From Pyropia haitanensis (Eukaryota; Rhodophyta; Bangiophyceae; Bangiales; Bangiaceae): a DNA stretch of 64,000 bases. The stretch is from positions 505,501-569,500 of the forward strand of contig SDUX01000006.1 of NCBI GenBank assembly GCA_008729055.1, in the 5' to 3' direction. The number at the start of each line of letters is the position of its first letter. Position 1 is the first letter of the stretch. Positions 23,618 through 34,363 of the stretch are shown piece by piece. Made by a program: the position numbers and the translations under genes. The notes under the pieces were generated by a model. The model was not told where the DNA came from. It was given only the letters and a program-made list of their open reading frames with translations, and did not search any database.

Positions 23618-23786
23618 GGCGGTGGTGCCAGTAGAGCCGACATGGCAAGACCTCCTGGCCTCCCTCGTCACCCCTTACGATGACGCCGTCGGGCAGCTAC
23701 TGGGCGGCGCCCCCGATACGCCACCGCCCGCGCTGGTCGGCATCCGCGACTGCTTTGTGGTAGGTTGGGGGGGGGGGCTGTTATGA
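23004..23786 (+). CDS. Zinc-ribbon and polyglutamine protein, probably partial (first exon)
   Basis: Function unknown. The frame from ATG 23004 has a Thr/Ser/Pro-rich N-terminus, then a zinc-ribbon-like motif CRRCGAHFHIRRPRCQACG (CxxC, 10 residues, CxxC) at about residue 83. An Ala/Lys segment, a Pro/Leu stretch and a polyGln tract of about 14 residues follow. The end, PTWQDLLASLVTPYDDAVGQL, looks helical. The sequence GTAGGTTGGG after TGCTTTGTG (23751-23759) is a good splice donor, so the reading up to 23786 probably runs into an intron. A candidate acceptor TTCCCCCGCAG lies at 23939. The gene could instead be a domesticated or degraded retroelement protein, see the next entry. Confidence 0.5.
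23574..23616 (+). repeat. (CAG)n repeat encoding polyglutamine
   Basis: About 14 consecutive CAG codons lie within the zinc-ribbon gene. A pure CAG tract is expected to vary in length between individuals. Confidence 0.9.
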
Positions 23787-24562
23787 CAGAGGAGGGGGGC
23801 GAGGTGGCAGGGGTCCGTAGCAGGGGGGGTGGGTTTGACAGGGGCGTGCAAAACCGTCCACTTTTTATTTGCTGATTGTCATGACCATGAGGTGCGTCAG
23901 GAGGCAACCTGCCAGGCGCCTTCTCCGTTCCCCCGCAGTGGCCGCGCACCCAAACAGTCGCGACAGCGCGTCGGCGACACGGTCACGCCGCGGTCGCGCG
24001 CGCCGGGGCGTCGACGGCGGCTGCCCGTCCCGCGGCGACCCAGCTGCGCGTCCCAGCGCATAGCCACACATGGCAGCGCAGGGCAGCGCACAGTCGGCGA
24101 GAGCACGGCGGCGGGCGACGCAGGAAAGAAGAAAAAAAAAGCCGGTGTGGCGACCCGCTCAAGCCAACCGGGCCAGCGGCGCCAGCAGAACGTCTACGAC
24201 CCACGGGCGGCGCGTGGCCAGACCAGGCCCCCCGCCGCGGCGGCGACGGTGACAGACCCAACGTCGCGCGCACAGCGGCGGGTGCACCCGCCACAGCCAC
24301 ACACCTCCTTTGTTTTAACACAAACGCAGCACCACCCGCCACGGGTGCCACGACAAGCCAACACACCCGTGGCCAGCCGACGGGGGGCCGCTGGCGGCAG
24401 TACGACCACCGGTTCCACTCTGCCATCACCATCCGCCAACCCCACGAAACGGTCTGCCGAGAATCAAGGGCCACATACAACAAGCAGCTAACCTGCTGCT
24501 CCCCTCCGACACTCTGGTCACCCAACCGTCCCTCCATGAGACATCCGGCGTGAGGCGCGACT
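23787..24562 (+). other. Possible downstream exon or retroelement relic
   Basis: If the donor at 23760 is joined to the acceptor at 23939, the frame continues open to about 24552. Near its end it contains WRQYDHRFHSAITIRQP, then a TYNKQL. The pattern W-x2-YD-x2-F-x2-A followed by a Tyr resembles a short conserved block in gag-like or recombinase-associated proteins of some algal and animal retroelements. The match is short and from memory. The other frames of the region are Arg/Pro-rich and uninformative. Treat as a hypothesis. Confidence 0.25.
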
Positions 24563-26989
24563 CTACCCTTCTTGGCCCTCCCCAGCCGCAAGGGCAGCCG
24601 TCACAGCCTCGGCCGCAGCAGCGTCGGAAGTCCCAGCCGATCCGCCCGTCACCGTCGACGTTACAACGAGCCCACCCACAGCCGCATCCGGAGTATCCAC
24701 AGCGTTCCCCCCTTCGGCAGCACCCACGACAAGCGCAGCGTTCCCCTCATCAGCGGCACTCGCACCTGCAGCCGCCGCCAACGCCATACCAGCGGCGTCG
24801 GCCACTGCCGCGCCCGCTGCATCGACCGCCGCCGATGCCTGTGGCCGGCGGGCAGAAAAGCCCACCGTCCCGTCAGGTCCCGTCGGCTGCCGTGGCGGCA
24901 CATACAGCCGCGCCTTGTCAGGCTGAATGATACCGCCACCAGTGTCGCCGCCACCGCCACCCCCGCCCCCACCGCCGCCATAGTCGCCGGTCGCCTTGCC
25001 CGTCCCATCACCAGCATCCCCTCCCCCGCTTGCCCCCCCGGCGTTGCGAGCAGCACTTGGCCGGAAAAACCGCAGCCGCGCCACATCCTGGGCGCGCACC
25101 TCCGCGGCGGCCGCCGCGGCCATCCCCCGAGACGCGGCTAGCTTGGCCTGCTTGCGCTCAGCCGCCGCCTCCCGCGCTTTCTTGGAACGCTCAAACACCG
25201 ACACCGCCGACGCGGCCCACAGAGCCTTGCGAGCAGGGTCCTTCGTCACGAGCACGGTCCGATCGCCGGCCGTGTCGGGCACATTAACTGAGAGATGGCC
25301 CAACCCCATCTCGTCAGCAAGCTCGTGCACGACGCGCCGCTGGTACGAGGTGAGGTCCGGCTCAAAGCGGAGGTCCACGGCGGGACTCGCCATAAAAGCA
25401 TCCAGGCGACTGACGAGCACGGCGCGGCGCTCCTCGTCCGCCGATGGCCCGGGAGCACGGCCAAACCGCACATCCCCATGCTGCTGCTGCTGCCGCACGT
25501 CCCCAGACTGCTGTGGCTTTAGCAAGTACGGCGCGGGGCCGCCATCGCCTGTTGTCCGCGGCGCACCGCCACTGCCGCCGCGCGCCCCGTTGGCGTGATC
25601 GCTTGCACCATTGTCGTGGCCCGCCTCCGGGGCACCGGCGCCGGCCGACACCGGCTCAGTCACCGCCTCGCCGGTTCCCAGCGGCGACGAGGCCACTGGC
25701 GACGAACCCGGCACGCCGCCGGCACCCACCCCCGATGACGCCGCCCCCGCCGCCGCCGCTGGTACGGACATCGCACCTGGCGGGGTCTTGCCAAACTGCG
25801 TCGCAAAGCGGCCATCCGTCTTGGACGGCAGCCGCGCCATGCGCACCTCCAGCGGCTCGGTCGACCGCTCAATCACAAAACGGCTCGCGTCGGCCGTCGC
25901 AGCCGCCACCGCCGCCTCGGACGCGGCCCGCATGTTGAGCGGCCGCCCGTCCATGACGCGAGGTCGCTCCCCGGGACGGAGCGTCCGGTACTCAGCACGG
26001 ATCTTGCGGCCACGCACGTCGGCGCCACGGAGGGCAACCAGCGCAGCAGCTGCGTGGTCCACGTTGCGGAAGTTCAGGAACGACATACCACGAAATGTAC
26101 CCGAGTAGTCCTTGTGCAGGTGGAGGGAGCGGTACTTGTGAGCCGCGGGGATGGAGGCGGCCTCCAATAGGCTGCTCAGCTCATTGTCAACGTCCTCGTG
26201 GGTCAGCTCAAAGTGTAGGTTCTTGACGACAAGCGTCGGGTTGGGCACCGGCGGCTCCATCGCCGCACCGCGGCTGTTGGTGCGCTCCTGGACACCCCCA
26301 CGGCCGCCGCGACCACCACCAACGTTCCCGCGTGAGGTGGACTGGTCAGACCCATACAACCCGTCAGCAGATGCCCCCGCCGACGGGGAGCCCACCGCGA
26401 ATGTCGGCAAGGCCGCCCCCGCGTCCACACCACCGGCATCCATCGTGCGAACGGGTTGACGCGCCGGCACGGGCAGCGTCTGGGTGGGGCCACGAGCGCC
26501 CTGTGACCCGCCCGACGGCCCAGACGTCCGGTACTCGGCGCGGATCTTGCGGCCACGCACGTCGGCGCCACGGAGGGCAACCAGCGCAGCAGCTGCGTGG
26601 TCCACGTTGCGGAAGTTCAGAAAGGCCATGCCGCGAAACACCCCCGAGTGGTCCTTGTGCAGGTGGAGAGAGCGGTACTTGTGGCCCGACGGGATGGAGG
26701 CGGCCTCCAAGAGGCCGCCCAGCTCCGCGTCCACCTCCTCGTGGACCAGCTCAAAGTGCAGATTCTTCACCACAAGCGTCGGGTTGGGCACCGGTGGCTC
26801 CATCGCGGCGCCGCGGCTGTTGGTGCGCTCGTGGTAGCCGCCACGGCCACCACCGCGGCCGCCGCCGCCGCCGTGCCGCCGCGGCAGCGGCGGGTCAGCC
26901 GCGTTGGAGCCGTCCGCAGAAGCCCCCGGCGGAGACGCCACGGGCAGAGACGGCAGGCTCCCCCCTGCTTCAGGACCACCGCCGTCCAT
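24563..26989 (-). CDS. RNA-binding protein with two RRM domains and an R3H domain (PIN4-like)
   Basis: Likely binds single-stranded RNA. The 808-residue protein from ATG 26989 contains two nearly identical blocks. Each starts MD(G/A)GG, runs through a Gly/Arg patch and RTNSRGAAMEPPVPNPTLVV, and forms an RRM with RNP2-like LVVKNLHFEL and RNP1-like RGMAFLNFRNVDHA (second copy RGMSFLNF). The blocks span about 1-180 and 183-370. An R3H domain follows at about 540-600 (FEPDLTSYQRRVVHELADEM, then VNVPDTAGDRTVLV), with a basic helix after it. The RRM plus R3H pairing is known from PIN4/Cip2-type fungal proteins. The 3' third is Ala/Gly low complexity. A GTGAGT just upstream (about 27075) may be a 5' UTR splice donor. 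Frame is clean, with no long G runs. Confidence 0.85.
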   Translation of the reverse strand: MDGGGPEAGGSLPSLPVASPPGASADGSNAADPPLPRRHGGGGGRGGGRGGYHERTNSRGAAMEPPVPNPTLVVKNLHFELVHEEVDAELGGLLEAASIPSGHKYRSLHLHKDHSGVFRGMAFLNFRNVDHAAAALVALRGADVRGRKIRAEYRTSGPSGGSQGARGPTQTLPVPARQPVRTMDAGGVDAGAALPTFAVGSPSAGASADGLYGSDQSTSRGNVGGGRGGRGGVQERTNSRGAAMEPPVPNPTLVVKNLHFELTHEDVDNELSSLLEAASIPAAHKYRSLHLHKDYSGTFRGMSFLNFRNVDHAAAALVALRGADVRGRKIRAEYRTLRPGERPRVMDGRPLNMRAASEAAVAAATADASRFVIERSTEPLEVRMARLPSKTDGRFATQFGKTPPGAMSVPAAAAGAASSGVGAGGVPGSSPVASSPLGTGEAVTEPVSAGAGAPEAGHDNGASDHANGARGGSGGAPRTTGDGGPAPYLLKPQQSGDVRQQQQHGDVRFGRAPGPSADEERRAVLVSRLDAFMASPAVDLRFEPDLTSYQRRVVHELADEMGLGHLSVNVPDTAGDRTVLVTKDPARKALWAASAVSVFERSKKAREAAAERKQAKLAASRGMAAAAAAEVRAQDVARLRFFRPSAARNAGGASGGGDAGDGTGKATGDYGGGGGGGGGGGDTGGGIIQPDKARLYVPPRQPTGPDGTVGFSARRPQASAAVDAAGAAVADAAGMALAAAAGASAADEGNAALVVGAAEGGNAVDTPDAAVGGLVVTSTVTGGSAGTSDAAAAEAVTAALAAGEGQEG

Positions 26990-28042
26990 GGTGCGACTGG
27001 GCGGGGACGCGTGCACAGCGTGGGGCGTGTACGTGGCGCAACCACCGGCGCCTCTGCGACACGCGAGCTGCACTCACCGCAAGAGGGACCGCCGCCGCTT
27101 CCCCAAGACGCACCGCGGTACTTTCGTGAGCACGGAGCCGTCGACGACAGGGAGGCGTGGCCACAAACCGCCCAAAAGAGCGCCGCGGCAATGACCGACC
27201 GAGCTGGAAAGCGCAGCAAGCGCTCGCCAGAGCAGACCGACCGCACAAAACCACCAAACGGCGACGGCGTGAAGCGGAAGACACACCAGGTGGGCAGCGG
27301 GCCGCGAGCCAACGGGGTACGACGACGACGACAACGACGACGACGACAACGACAACGACAACAACGACAGCGACAGCGACGACGACCGCAACAACGACGG
27401 CGACGACGACAGCGACGACGACAACGACGACGGCGGGAGGTGAGCGTGGGCGGTAGCCGCGCGGGGAGGGCGCGCCGATGGAAGACGACCGAGCCGCCCG
27501 CGCGGGACAAAAAAAAAAAAAACACGTGACGAGAGTTGAGTTGTTGCCCACAGCCTCACCCCGTCCCTTGGTCGACCTCACATGGGCGCCCCCGTCCCGG
27601 CGACGCGCCGCCGCGATCGTCGGCACGCGACGGGCGGCGACACCGCCCGGCGCGCGCGACGTGACCGGCCGCCGCTCCCCTGCCGGCGGCCACGTGCGGC
27701 GCTGCCAGCGTGTGCCGCCTCCCACCGTGCGCGCGGCGACGCAACTGCCATCAGCGCGTGGCGCCGACGATATTTGTGGCCGTTTCATGCATGTTCGGGC
27801 ACACAGGAAAATTAGTAGCACCCTACGCTCGCGGCCTTGGAACGTGGTGTGTATGTACGTACGGTTGACAGCGTTGACAGTTGCGTACGTGGCTGTCGTG
27901 CATGCGGCACTCAAATAACGTCCGTCGATCTGTGAAAGTACTTGTCTTGAAGAGAACACGCAACGACTTGGAACGCACCATGTCAGCAGGCACACGGGAC
28001 TTGGCCTGCATCGCGAGGCAGGAATCCGCATCTATCCTCAAC
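26990..28042. other. Intergenic region upstream of the RRM/R3H gene
   Basis: It holds the probable 5' leader of the RRM/R3H gene, an ACR-type microsatellite (27317-27437) and an A tract at 27510-27521. GC falls after 27780, towards the large inverted-repeat element. No gene is supported. Confidence 0.45.
27317..27437. repeat. (ACG/ACA)n trinucleotide microsatellite
   Basis: About 40 triplets of the form ACG, ACA and GCG in register make up this tract. It is translatable as poly-Thr or poly-Val/Arg in various frames, but there is no sign that it is coding. Confidence 0.85.
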
Positions 28043-28950
28043 CTGTGAAATTTCACATGGTGGGGGTGGGGGAGGGGGGGGGGGGGATGGGGTGGCCTCA
28101 CAGGCTCCCACGTGGTTCCGTGGGACCCGCCACGTTGTCGCTCTGCGGCGGCGATATTTGCGAGCGCACCATGGACGGGCTACTTGGCATGCAGCTGTCC
28201 TCCAGGGATACGGTGTGCATCCAGACTCTGAGTTGCGGGCTGCACACATGCGGCTGCCCGTCTTGGTGTGGCACGGGGGTACGTACGTACGGCGGGGCAG
28301 CTGCGTCGGGCCGCGGTGGCTGGGGGACAGCTTTGGCGTGCCATCCCGCCTGGGGGGGGGGGTTGCTCCTTGCGGACGCGGCGCGACATCGCGCCGCGGG
28401 GGGGTGCACGGCGCTCAACGGCCGGGGATGGGGCGCCGCGCGGGCGGGGGGAGGCGTGCCGCACAGGAGAGGATGATGCTCAGGGCAAGTTCGTTGGTGC
28501 TGTGGCCGCTCGCCATACTCCTCCCCCCGCTACCCTCCGCCCCCCCCCCCTGGCTAACCCCCTCCCCCCCACCCCCCGGCCTAAACTGCCTTTTCCCCGC
28601 TCGCGCGGAGCCATGCATCCCCCCCAGATGGGGAGGCACTCCCCATGACCCCCCCCTGCCCGGCGCCAGCCCGGCCGCCGCCACCCCCAACGCACTCTCC
28701 ACTCTTCGCAGCCGGCTGCCGCCCACGCCGCGCCCGGCCAACCCCGCCACCCCCGGCGCCAACGCAGACTGCTCCCTCTTCCCTCGGCTGCACCAGGTGC
28801 AACCGGCCCGCCGCCGACTGTCGTCTGCCGCCGCCAGCTGTCCCCATGGCCCCCACAGCCGCCGCCAGCATCCGCGCTCCCCCCGCCGTCGCTGCATGCC
28901 GCCCCCGCCGGCTGCCGGCTGTCCCGGCCAGCTGCCCCCGCCGTCGCGGC

Positions 28951-30774
28951 GGCCGCCGCCGCCCACTGTCGCTGCTGCCCCCGCCGCCGCCGCCGCCCCC
29001 TCCCGCCGCTGCCCCCGTGGCGGCAGCGGCCGTCGCCGCCCGCCACCGCAGCGCCCGCGGCCGCAGCCGCCGTAGTCATTGCGGCGGCCGCGACGGCCGC
29101 CGCCACCGTTTTCTACCGCCGCTGCCTCCGCCACGGCGACGGCTGCCGCCGCCCGTCACGGCTGCCCCTCCCTGCCGACGCTACCATCGTAGCAGAGGCG
29201 GCGGCGGCCGCCGCCGCCCTCCACCGCCACTGCCCCCGTCGGTCAGGGGGGCCTGGCGCCCCTGCAGCGCTCTGCAGCTTCCCCCCCGGACGCCGCCGCA
29301 GCCGGCGGCCGCCGCCGCCGTGGTCAGCCGCCGCCTCTGACGCTGGTTGTGGCGGCCCGGCGCTGCCGCTGCGGGCTGCCGCCCTCCCCCCCCCGGCCTC
29401 CGCCGCGGCCGACTGCCACCGCCGCCGCGGGCTGCCCTCTCTTTCCGTGGCCTCTGCCGCGGCTGGCTGCCGCCGCCGGTTGGGGCGGCCGGCTGCGCCG
29501 TCGCGTGCTACCGCACCCCCCTCATGCCGTTGCGGACTGCCGTCCCCCCCCCCGTCTGCGCCGCGGCCGGCTGCCGCCGGCGCCACGGGCTGCCGCCCCC
29601 CTCCGTCACCTCGCGGCGAAGGGTTGGACGACAGGGCCAGACGACGATGGTGGGGGGGAAGGGGGAGCGAACGGCAAGACAACTGGTGACCAGCAACCCA
29701 GGTTGAACGAGGAGGTATTTGTGAGTAAAATGTGCAATAGCGATTATTCAACTGAGAAAAATATCTATATCCGCGACTTGGCTCACATCTCGTCGCATAT
29801 CTAGGGAATAAAATGCGCCATTCGTCTCATGTGATAGGCTGTCACACGATCTCAGCCGTGCAACCTGAGGAGTGCATCCCGAATTCATCATTGCTGGACA
29901 GACGATTACAATACTTGACTTGGCGAGTAACCTGGTCAGCGACTCGCGCGACTGCTGGGACACAAGCGGCTGAAGCGCCGGCGTCCGACGCCGCCCTCCA
30001 CCCCGCCCTGTCGCCCGCTTCACCATTCCCCGGCCACCCAGCAGGCCGGGTGGATACACAAGCCTTTTTTACTTGTTCTATTCAGTTTTGAGTGCGCGCC
30101 TACAGGCGTCTGCTAGAGCAGAACCCCCAACGACCCCATAGACAGACACAATGCGTGCACCATCCCTCCTGGGTTCCGCAGCTCAGGGGCGCCTGTGACG
30201 GTGAAAACACGGCTCGCTATGACATTTTAATCATCCCTGACGGTCTATGCCCCAGCAGAACGCAACCGCTTGTGTAGACAGCGCGAGAAAGAGCCCCCAG
30301 TCTGCTTTATTTTCCTCAGTTGCCAAGTATAGGCCGGGGTACAGAGTGCATGAGAGCCCCACGGCGGGAAGAGATAGTCGATTCTGGGTAATATGATAAT
30401 TATGAATCTATTGGTGCTCACATCCAGCGTCGTGCACCCGTACAGCCGACAGGAACAGCCACAGACTCGGTGGGTGAAGCGCTACCATCGACCCCTCCGA
30501 GCGGTTGTGAGCACTATGGATCTACTTTTTGCACTGAACACTGAGGGAAAGGTATCTGGTGGCTACGGTGGCGTAAAAACGCAAAGAAAGCACACTGGAG
30601 CCCGCACATTGGCGACTAACTGACTGCTGCGCGGTTGCAGGCACTATGGCGCAGCTGGACGCGCCCAGAGTGTCGGTGAGAGCGAAAAAAGCAGTGGAGA
30701 TAACTGGCTACACTGTCTAGATCTGACAGATGTAGGTTTTAGTGCATGAGAGCACTGTGGGGCGTTGGATTGCC
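28951..30774. repeat. Left arm of large inverted repeat
   Basis: Pairs with 31150-32974; paired positions sum to 61924 in the inner part and 61925 outside a C/G run that is 10 long here (about 29544-29553) and 11 long in the right arm. Only isolated substitutions are otherwise visible over 1.8 kb. Small open frames in the arm (29748-30059 minus, 30393-30623 plus) have no similarity I recognise and are probably not genes. Confidence 0.92.
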
Positions 30775-31149
30775 AGTCGAGGCGACCTGCCCAGAATGGT
30801 CACTTTGGGGGTCCATATGACCCACTTCCCATCGTTTGCGACGCTTTCTGAGCACATACACGTGCTCAGCGTCATGTTTTTAGTCTACGGCGAGTGCTTC
30901 AGAAAAGTTTGTTGAGTGGTCCTTGACTCGTGTTGCACGCGGTCACAGCGCCTGATGCACTCTTGGGTGCCAGGCGCCATACACCGTTACAACGCGTTTC
31001 AGCAAGATGTGCAAACTTGTTTCGACCTGGCCTCAGATGACTAAAACGATGACGCTGAGCACGCTCATGTGCTCAGAAAGTGTCGCAGACGTCGGGAAGT
31101 GCGTCTTTCATGCCCCCAAAGTGGTCACTCTGAGCAGGTCGCCTCGACA
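30775..31149. repeat. Centre of inverted repeat: diverged inner flanks and loop
   Basis: From 30775 inward the two sides still pair but with many mismatches, out to about 30880 and 31045. The final 160 bases in the middle show no pairing. The inner flanks contain a smaller palindromic motif, GAGCACATxxxCGTGCTCAGCGTCAT. The abrupt change from near-identity to clear divergence is unusual for a plain duplication. Confidence 0.8.
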
Positions 31150-32974
31150 GGCAATCCAACGCCCCACAGTGCTCTCATGCACTAAAACCTACATCTGTCA
31201 GATCTAGACAGTGTAGCCAGTTATCTCCACTGCTTTTTTCGCTCTCACCGACACTCTGGGCGCGTCCAGCTGCGCCATAGTGCCTGCAACCGCGCAGCAG
31301 TCAGTTAGTCGCCAATGTGCGGGCTCCAGTGTGCTTTCTTTGCGTTTTTACGCCACCGTAGCCACCAGATACCTTTCCCTCAGTGTTCAGTGCAAAAAGT
31401 AGATCCATAGTGCTCACAACCGCTCGGAGGGGTCGATGGTAGCGCTTCACCCACCGAGTCTGTGGCTGTTCCTGTCGGCTGTACGGGTGCACGACGCTGG
31501 ATGTGAGCACCAATAGATTCATAATTATCATATTACCCAGAATCGACTATCTCTTCCCGCCGTGGGGCTCTCATGCACTCTGTACCCCGGCCTATACTTG
31601 GCAACTGAGGAAAATAAAGCAGACTGGGGGCTCTTTCTCGCGCTGTCTACACAAGCGGTTGCGTTCTGCTGGGGCATAGACCGTCAGGGATGATTAAAAT
31701 GTCATAGCGAGCCGTGTTTTCACCGTCACAGGCGCCCCTGAGCTGCGGAACCCAGGAGGGATGGTGCACGCATTGTGTCTGTCTATGGGGTCGTTGGGGG
31801 TTCTGCTCTAGCAGACGCCTGTAGGCGCGCACTCAAAACTGAATAGAACAAGTAAAAAAGGCTTGTGTATCCACCCGGCCTGCTGGGTGGCCGGGGAATG
31901 GTGAAGCGGGCGACAGGGCGGGGTGGAGGGCGGCGTCGGACGCCGGCGCTTCAGCCGCTTGTGTCCCAGCAGTCGCGCGAGTCGCTGACCAGGTTACTCG
32001 CCAAGTCAAGTATTGTAATCGTCTGTCCAGCAATGATGAATTCGGGATGCACTCCTCAGGTTGCACGGCTGAGATCGTGTGACAGCCTATCACATGAGAC
32101 GAATGGCGCATTTTATTCCCTAGATATGCGACGAGATGTGAGCCAAGTCGCGGATATAGATATTTTTCTCAGTTGAATAATCGCTATTGCACATTTTACT
32201 CACAAATACCTCCTCGTTCAACCTGGGTTGCTGGTCACCAGTTGTCTTGCCGTTCGCTCCCCCTTCCCCCCCACCATCGTCGTCTGGCCCTGTCGTCCAA
32301 CCCTTCGCCGCGAGGTGACGGAGGGGGGCGGCAGCCCGTGGCGCCGGCGGCAGCCGGCCGCGGCGCAGACGGGGGGGGGGGACGGCAGTCCGCAACGGCA
32401 TGAGGGGGGTGCGGTAGCACGCGACGGCGCAGCCGGCCGCCCCAACCGGCGGCGGCAGCCAGCCGCGGCAGAGGCCACGGAAAGAGAGGGCAGCCCGCGG
32501 CGGCGGTGGCAGTCGGCCGCGGCGGAGGCCGGGGGGGGGAGGGCGGCAGCCCGCAGCGGCAGCGCCGGGCCGCCACAACCAGCGTCAGAGGCGGCGGCTG
32601 ACCACGGCGGCGGCGGCCGCCGGCTGCGGCGGCGTCCGGGGGGGAAGCTGCAGAGCGCTGCAGGGGCGCCAGGCCCCCCTGACCGACGGGGGCAGTGGCG
32701 GTGGAGGGCGGCGGCGGCGGCCGCCGCCTCTGCTACGATGGTAGCGTCGGCAGGGAGGGGCAGCCGTGACGGGCGGCGGCAGCCGTCGCCGTGGCGGAGG
32801 CAGCGGCGGTAGAAAACGGTGGCGGCGGCCGTCGCGGCCGCCGCAATGACTACGGCGGCTGCGGCCGCGGGCGCTGCGGTGGCGGGCGGCGACGGCCGCT
32901 GCCGCCACGGGGGCAGCGGCGGGAGGGGGCGGCGGCGGCGGCGGGGGCAGCAGCGACAGTGGGCGGCGGCGGCG
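31150..32974. repeat. Right arm of large inverted repeat
   Basis: The reverse complement of 28951-30774. Beyond 32974 the right side continues as different GGC-type repeats to about 34100, so the arms are unequal in length. The stretch 34115-34205 carries two direct copies of a motif of the form CACATGGCGCG...CGCGGACGCACTGT. Confidence 0.92.
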
Positions 32975-34363
32975 GCCACGACGACGGGGACAGAGGTGGC
33001 AGGTGGCTGCGGCGGCCGCTGCCGCGATGGCGGCGGCGGCAGAGGGCGGCAGCGGCTACGGGGGCAGCGGTGGCAGGCGGCGGCGGCCGCTGCCGCGCAG
33101 ACGCAGCGGTGGCGGGTGGCGGCGGCCGCATGGGCAGCGGTAGTAAGCAGCGGCCGCCGCCGCCGCTGCGGGGGCAGCGGTGGCGGGGGGCGGCGGTGGC
33201 CGCCGCCGCCACGCCCGCGATGGCGGCGGCCGCCGCGACCGCGCCGCGGCCGCGGGGGAAGCAAAGGCGGGCGGTAGCGGCCGCTACCGCGGCGGGCGAA
33301 GCGGCCGCTGAGGGCGGCGGCGGCGGCCGGTGCCGCCGCGGCGGGCGTGGCGGCGTCGGCGGCCGCGGGCGGCGGCGGGCGGCAGTGGCGGCGGCGGGGC
33401 CAGCGAGGGCAGCGGCGGCGGAGGGCGACAGCGGCGGCCGGCGCCGCTATGGCGGGCGCAGCGGCGGCGACCGACAGCGGCGGCGGCCGGCGCCGCCGCC
33501 GCGGGAGCAGTGGCGGAGGCCGGCGGCGGCGGCAGCCGGCGCCGCCACGGCGGGGGCAGCGGCGGCGGCCGGCGGGGGCAGCGGCGGCGGCCGGCGGCGG
33601 CAGCGGCGGCAGCCACCGCGGCGGCGGGGAAGCAGGGGTAGCGGCGGCGGGGAGGGGCGGCGGTGGCGGCCCCCGCCGCCGCGGGAGCAGCGGCGGCGGC
33701 CGCCACCGCCGCGGGAGCAGCGGCGGCACGGAGCGGCGGCGGCAGCCAGCGCCGCCGCGGCGGCGGCGGCGGCGGCGGGCGGCGTGGGCAGCGACGGCGG
33801 CCGCAGCGGCGGCGGCGGGGCAGCAAGAGCAGCGGCGGAGGGGGGCGGCGGCGGCAGCCGGCGCGGCCACGGCGGGGGCAGCGGCGGCGGTCGGCCGAGG
33901 CAGCGACCGCAGCCGCCGCAGCGGCAGGGGCAGCGGGGGCAGCGTCGGCGGGGGGCGGCGGCGGCGGTCGCCGCTGCCGCGGCGGGGGCACCGGTCACGG
34001 GGGCAGCCGTGACGGGGAGCGCTGGCGCCGACCGCGACGGCGACCGCGGCGGCGGGGGCAGCGGTTGCGGGTGGCGGCGGCTGCCGCGGCCGCCGCGGGG
34101 GGGCAGCGGCGATATGGGGCTGCACATGGCGCGCTCTTTCGCGGACGCACTGTCATCGCGGCCCAGAGGGCCACATGGCGCGATTTTCGCGGACGCACTG
34201 TAGTCGAACTGGGCGCGGCTAGAATCGTTCGTTCGAAGTGACCTTGGGTGTGCTACTTTATTGATTTGTTCTGCGCTCTCAGGCGTTGTCGCGGGTGCGC
34301 GGCCGTGCTGAGGAGCGCTGAGGAGCCAGCATCCAGCCCCACCATGTGAAAATTTCACAGGGT

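Larger units (their letters stand above)
28043..34363. mobile_element. Putative foldback-type element with large inverted arms (6.3 kb)
   Basis: Two short inverted termini bracket the region: CCTGTGAAATTTCACATGG at 28043 and its reverse form at 34342-34363 (with one extra T and C). Each terminus is itself palindromic around AAATTT. Inside lies a long inverted repeat (28951-30774 versus 31150-32974). Its inner part (29690-32225) is AT-richer; its outer part consists of GGC-type tandem simple repeats, longer on the right (to about 34100) than on the left (to about 28500). Simple-repeat outer domains around an inner domain and a short loop is the architecture of foldback elements (Drosophila FB, sea urchin TU). 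No transposase is visible and no target-site duplication was found. A hairpin sequencing or assembly artefact is the main alternative. Confidence 0.5.

Noticed and set aside
27317..27437. Triplet repeat as a possible CRISPR or coding tract
   Set aside because: Simple ACR triplets without unit spacers; an ordinary microsatellite.
29748..32176. Mirrored 60-103 codon open frames in the inverted-repeat core
   Set aside because: Each appears twice only because the DNA is duplicated; they are short, match nothing recognised and lack codon bias.
32218..34203. Open frames of 470 and 635 codons in the right outer arm of the inverted repeat
   Set aside because: They translate tandem GGC repeats in both directions, so openness is automatic; no non-repetitive core.
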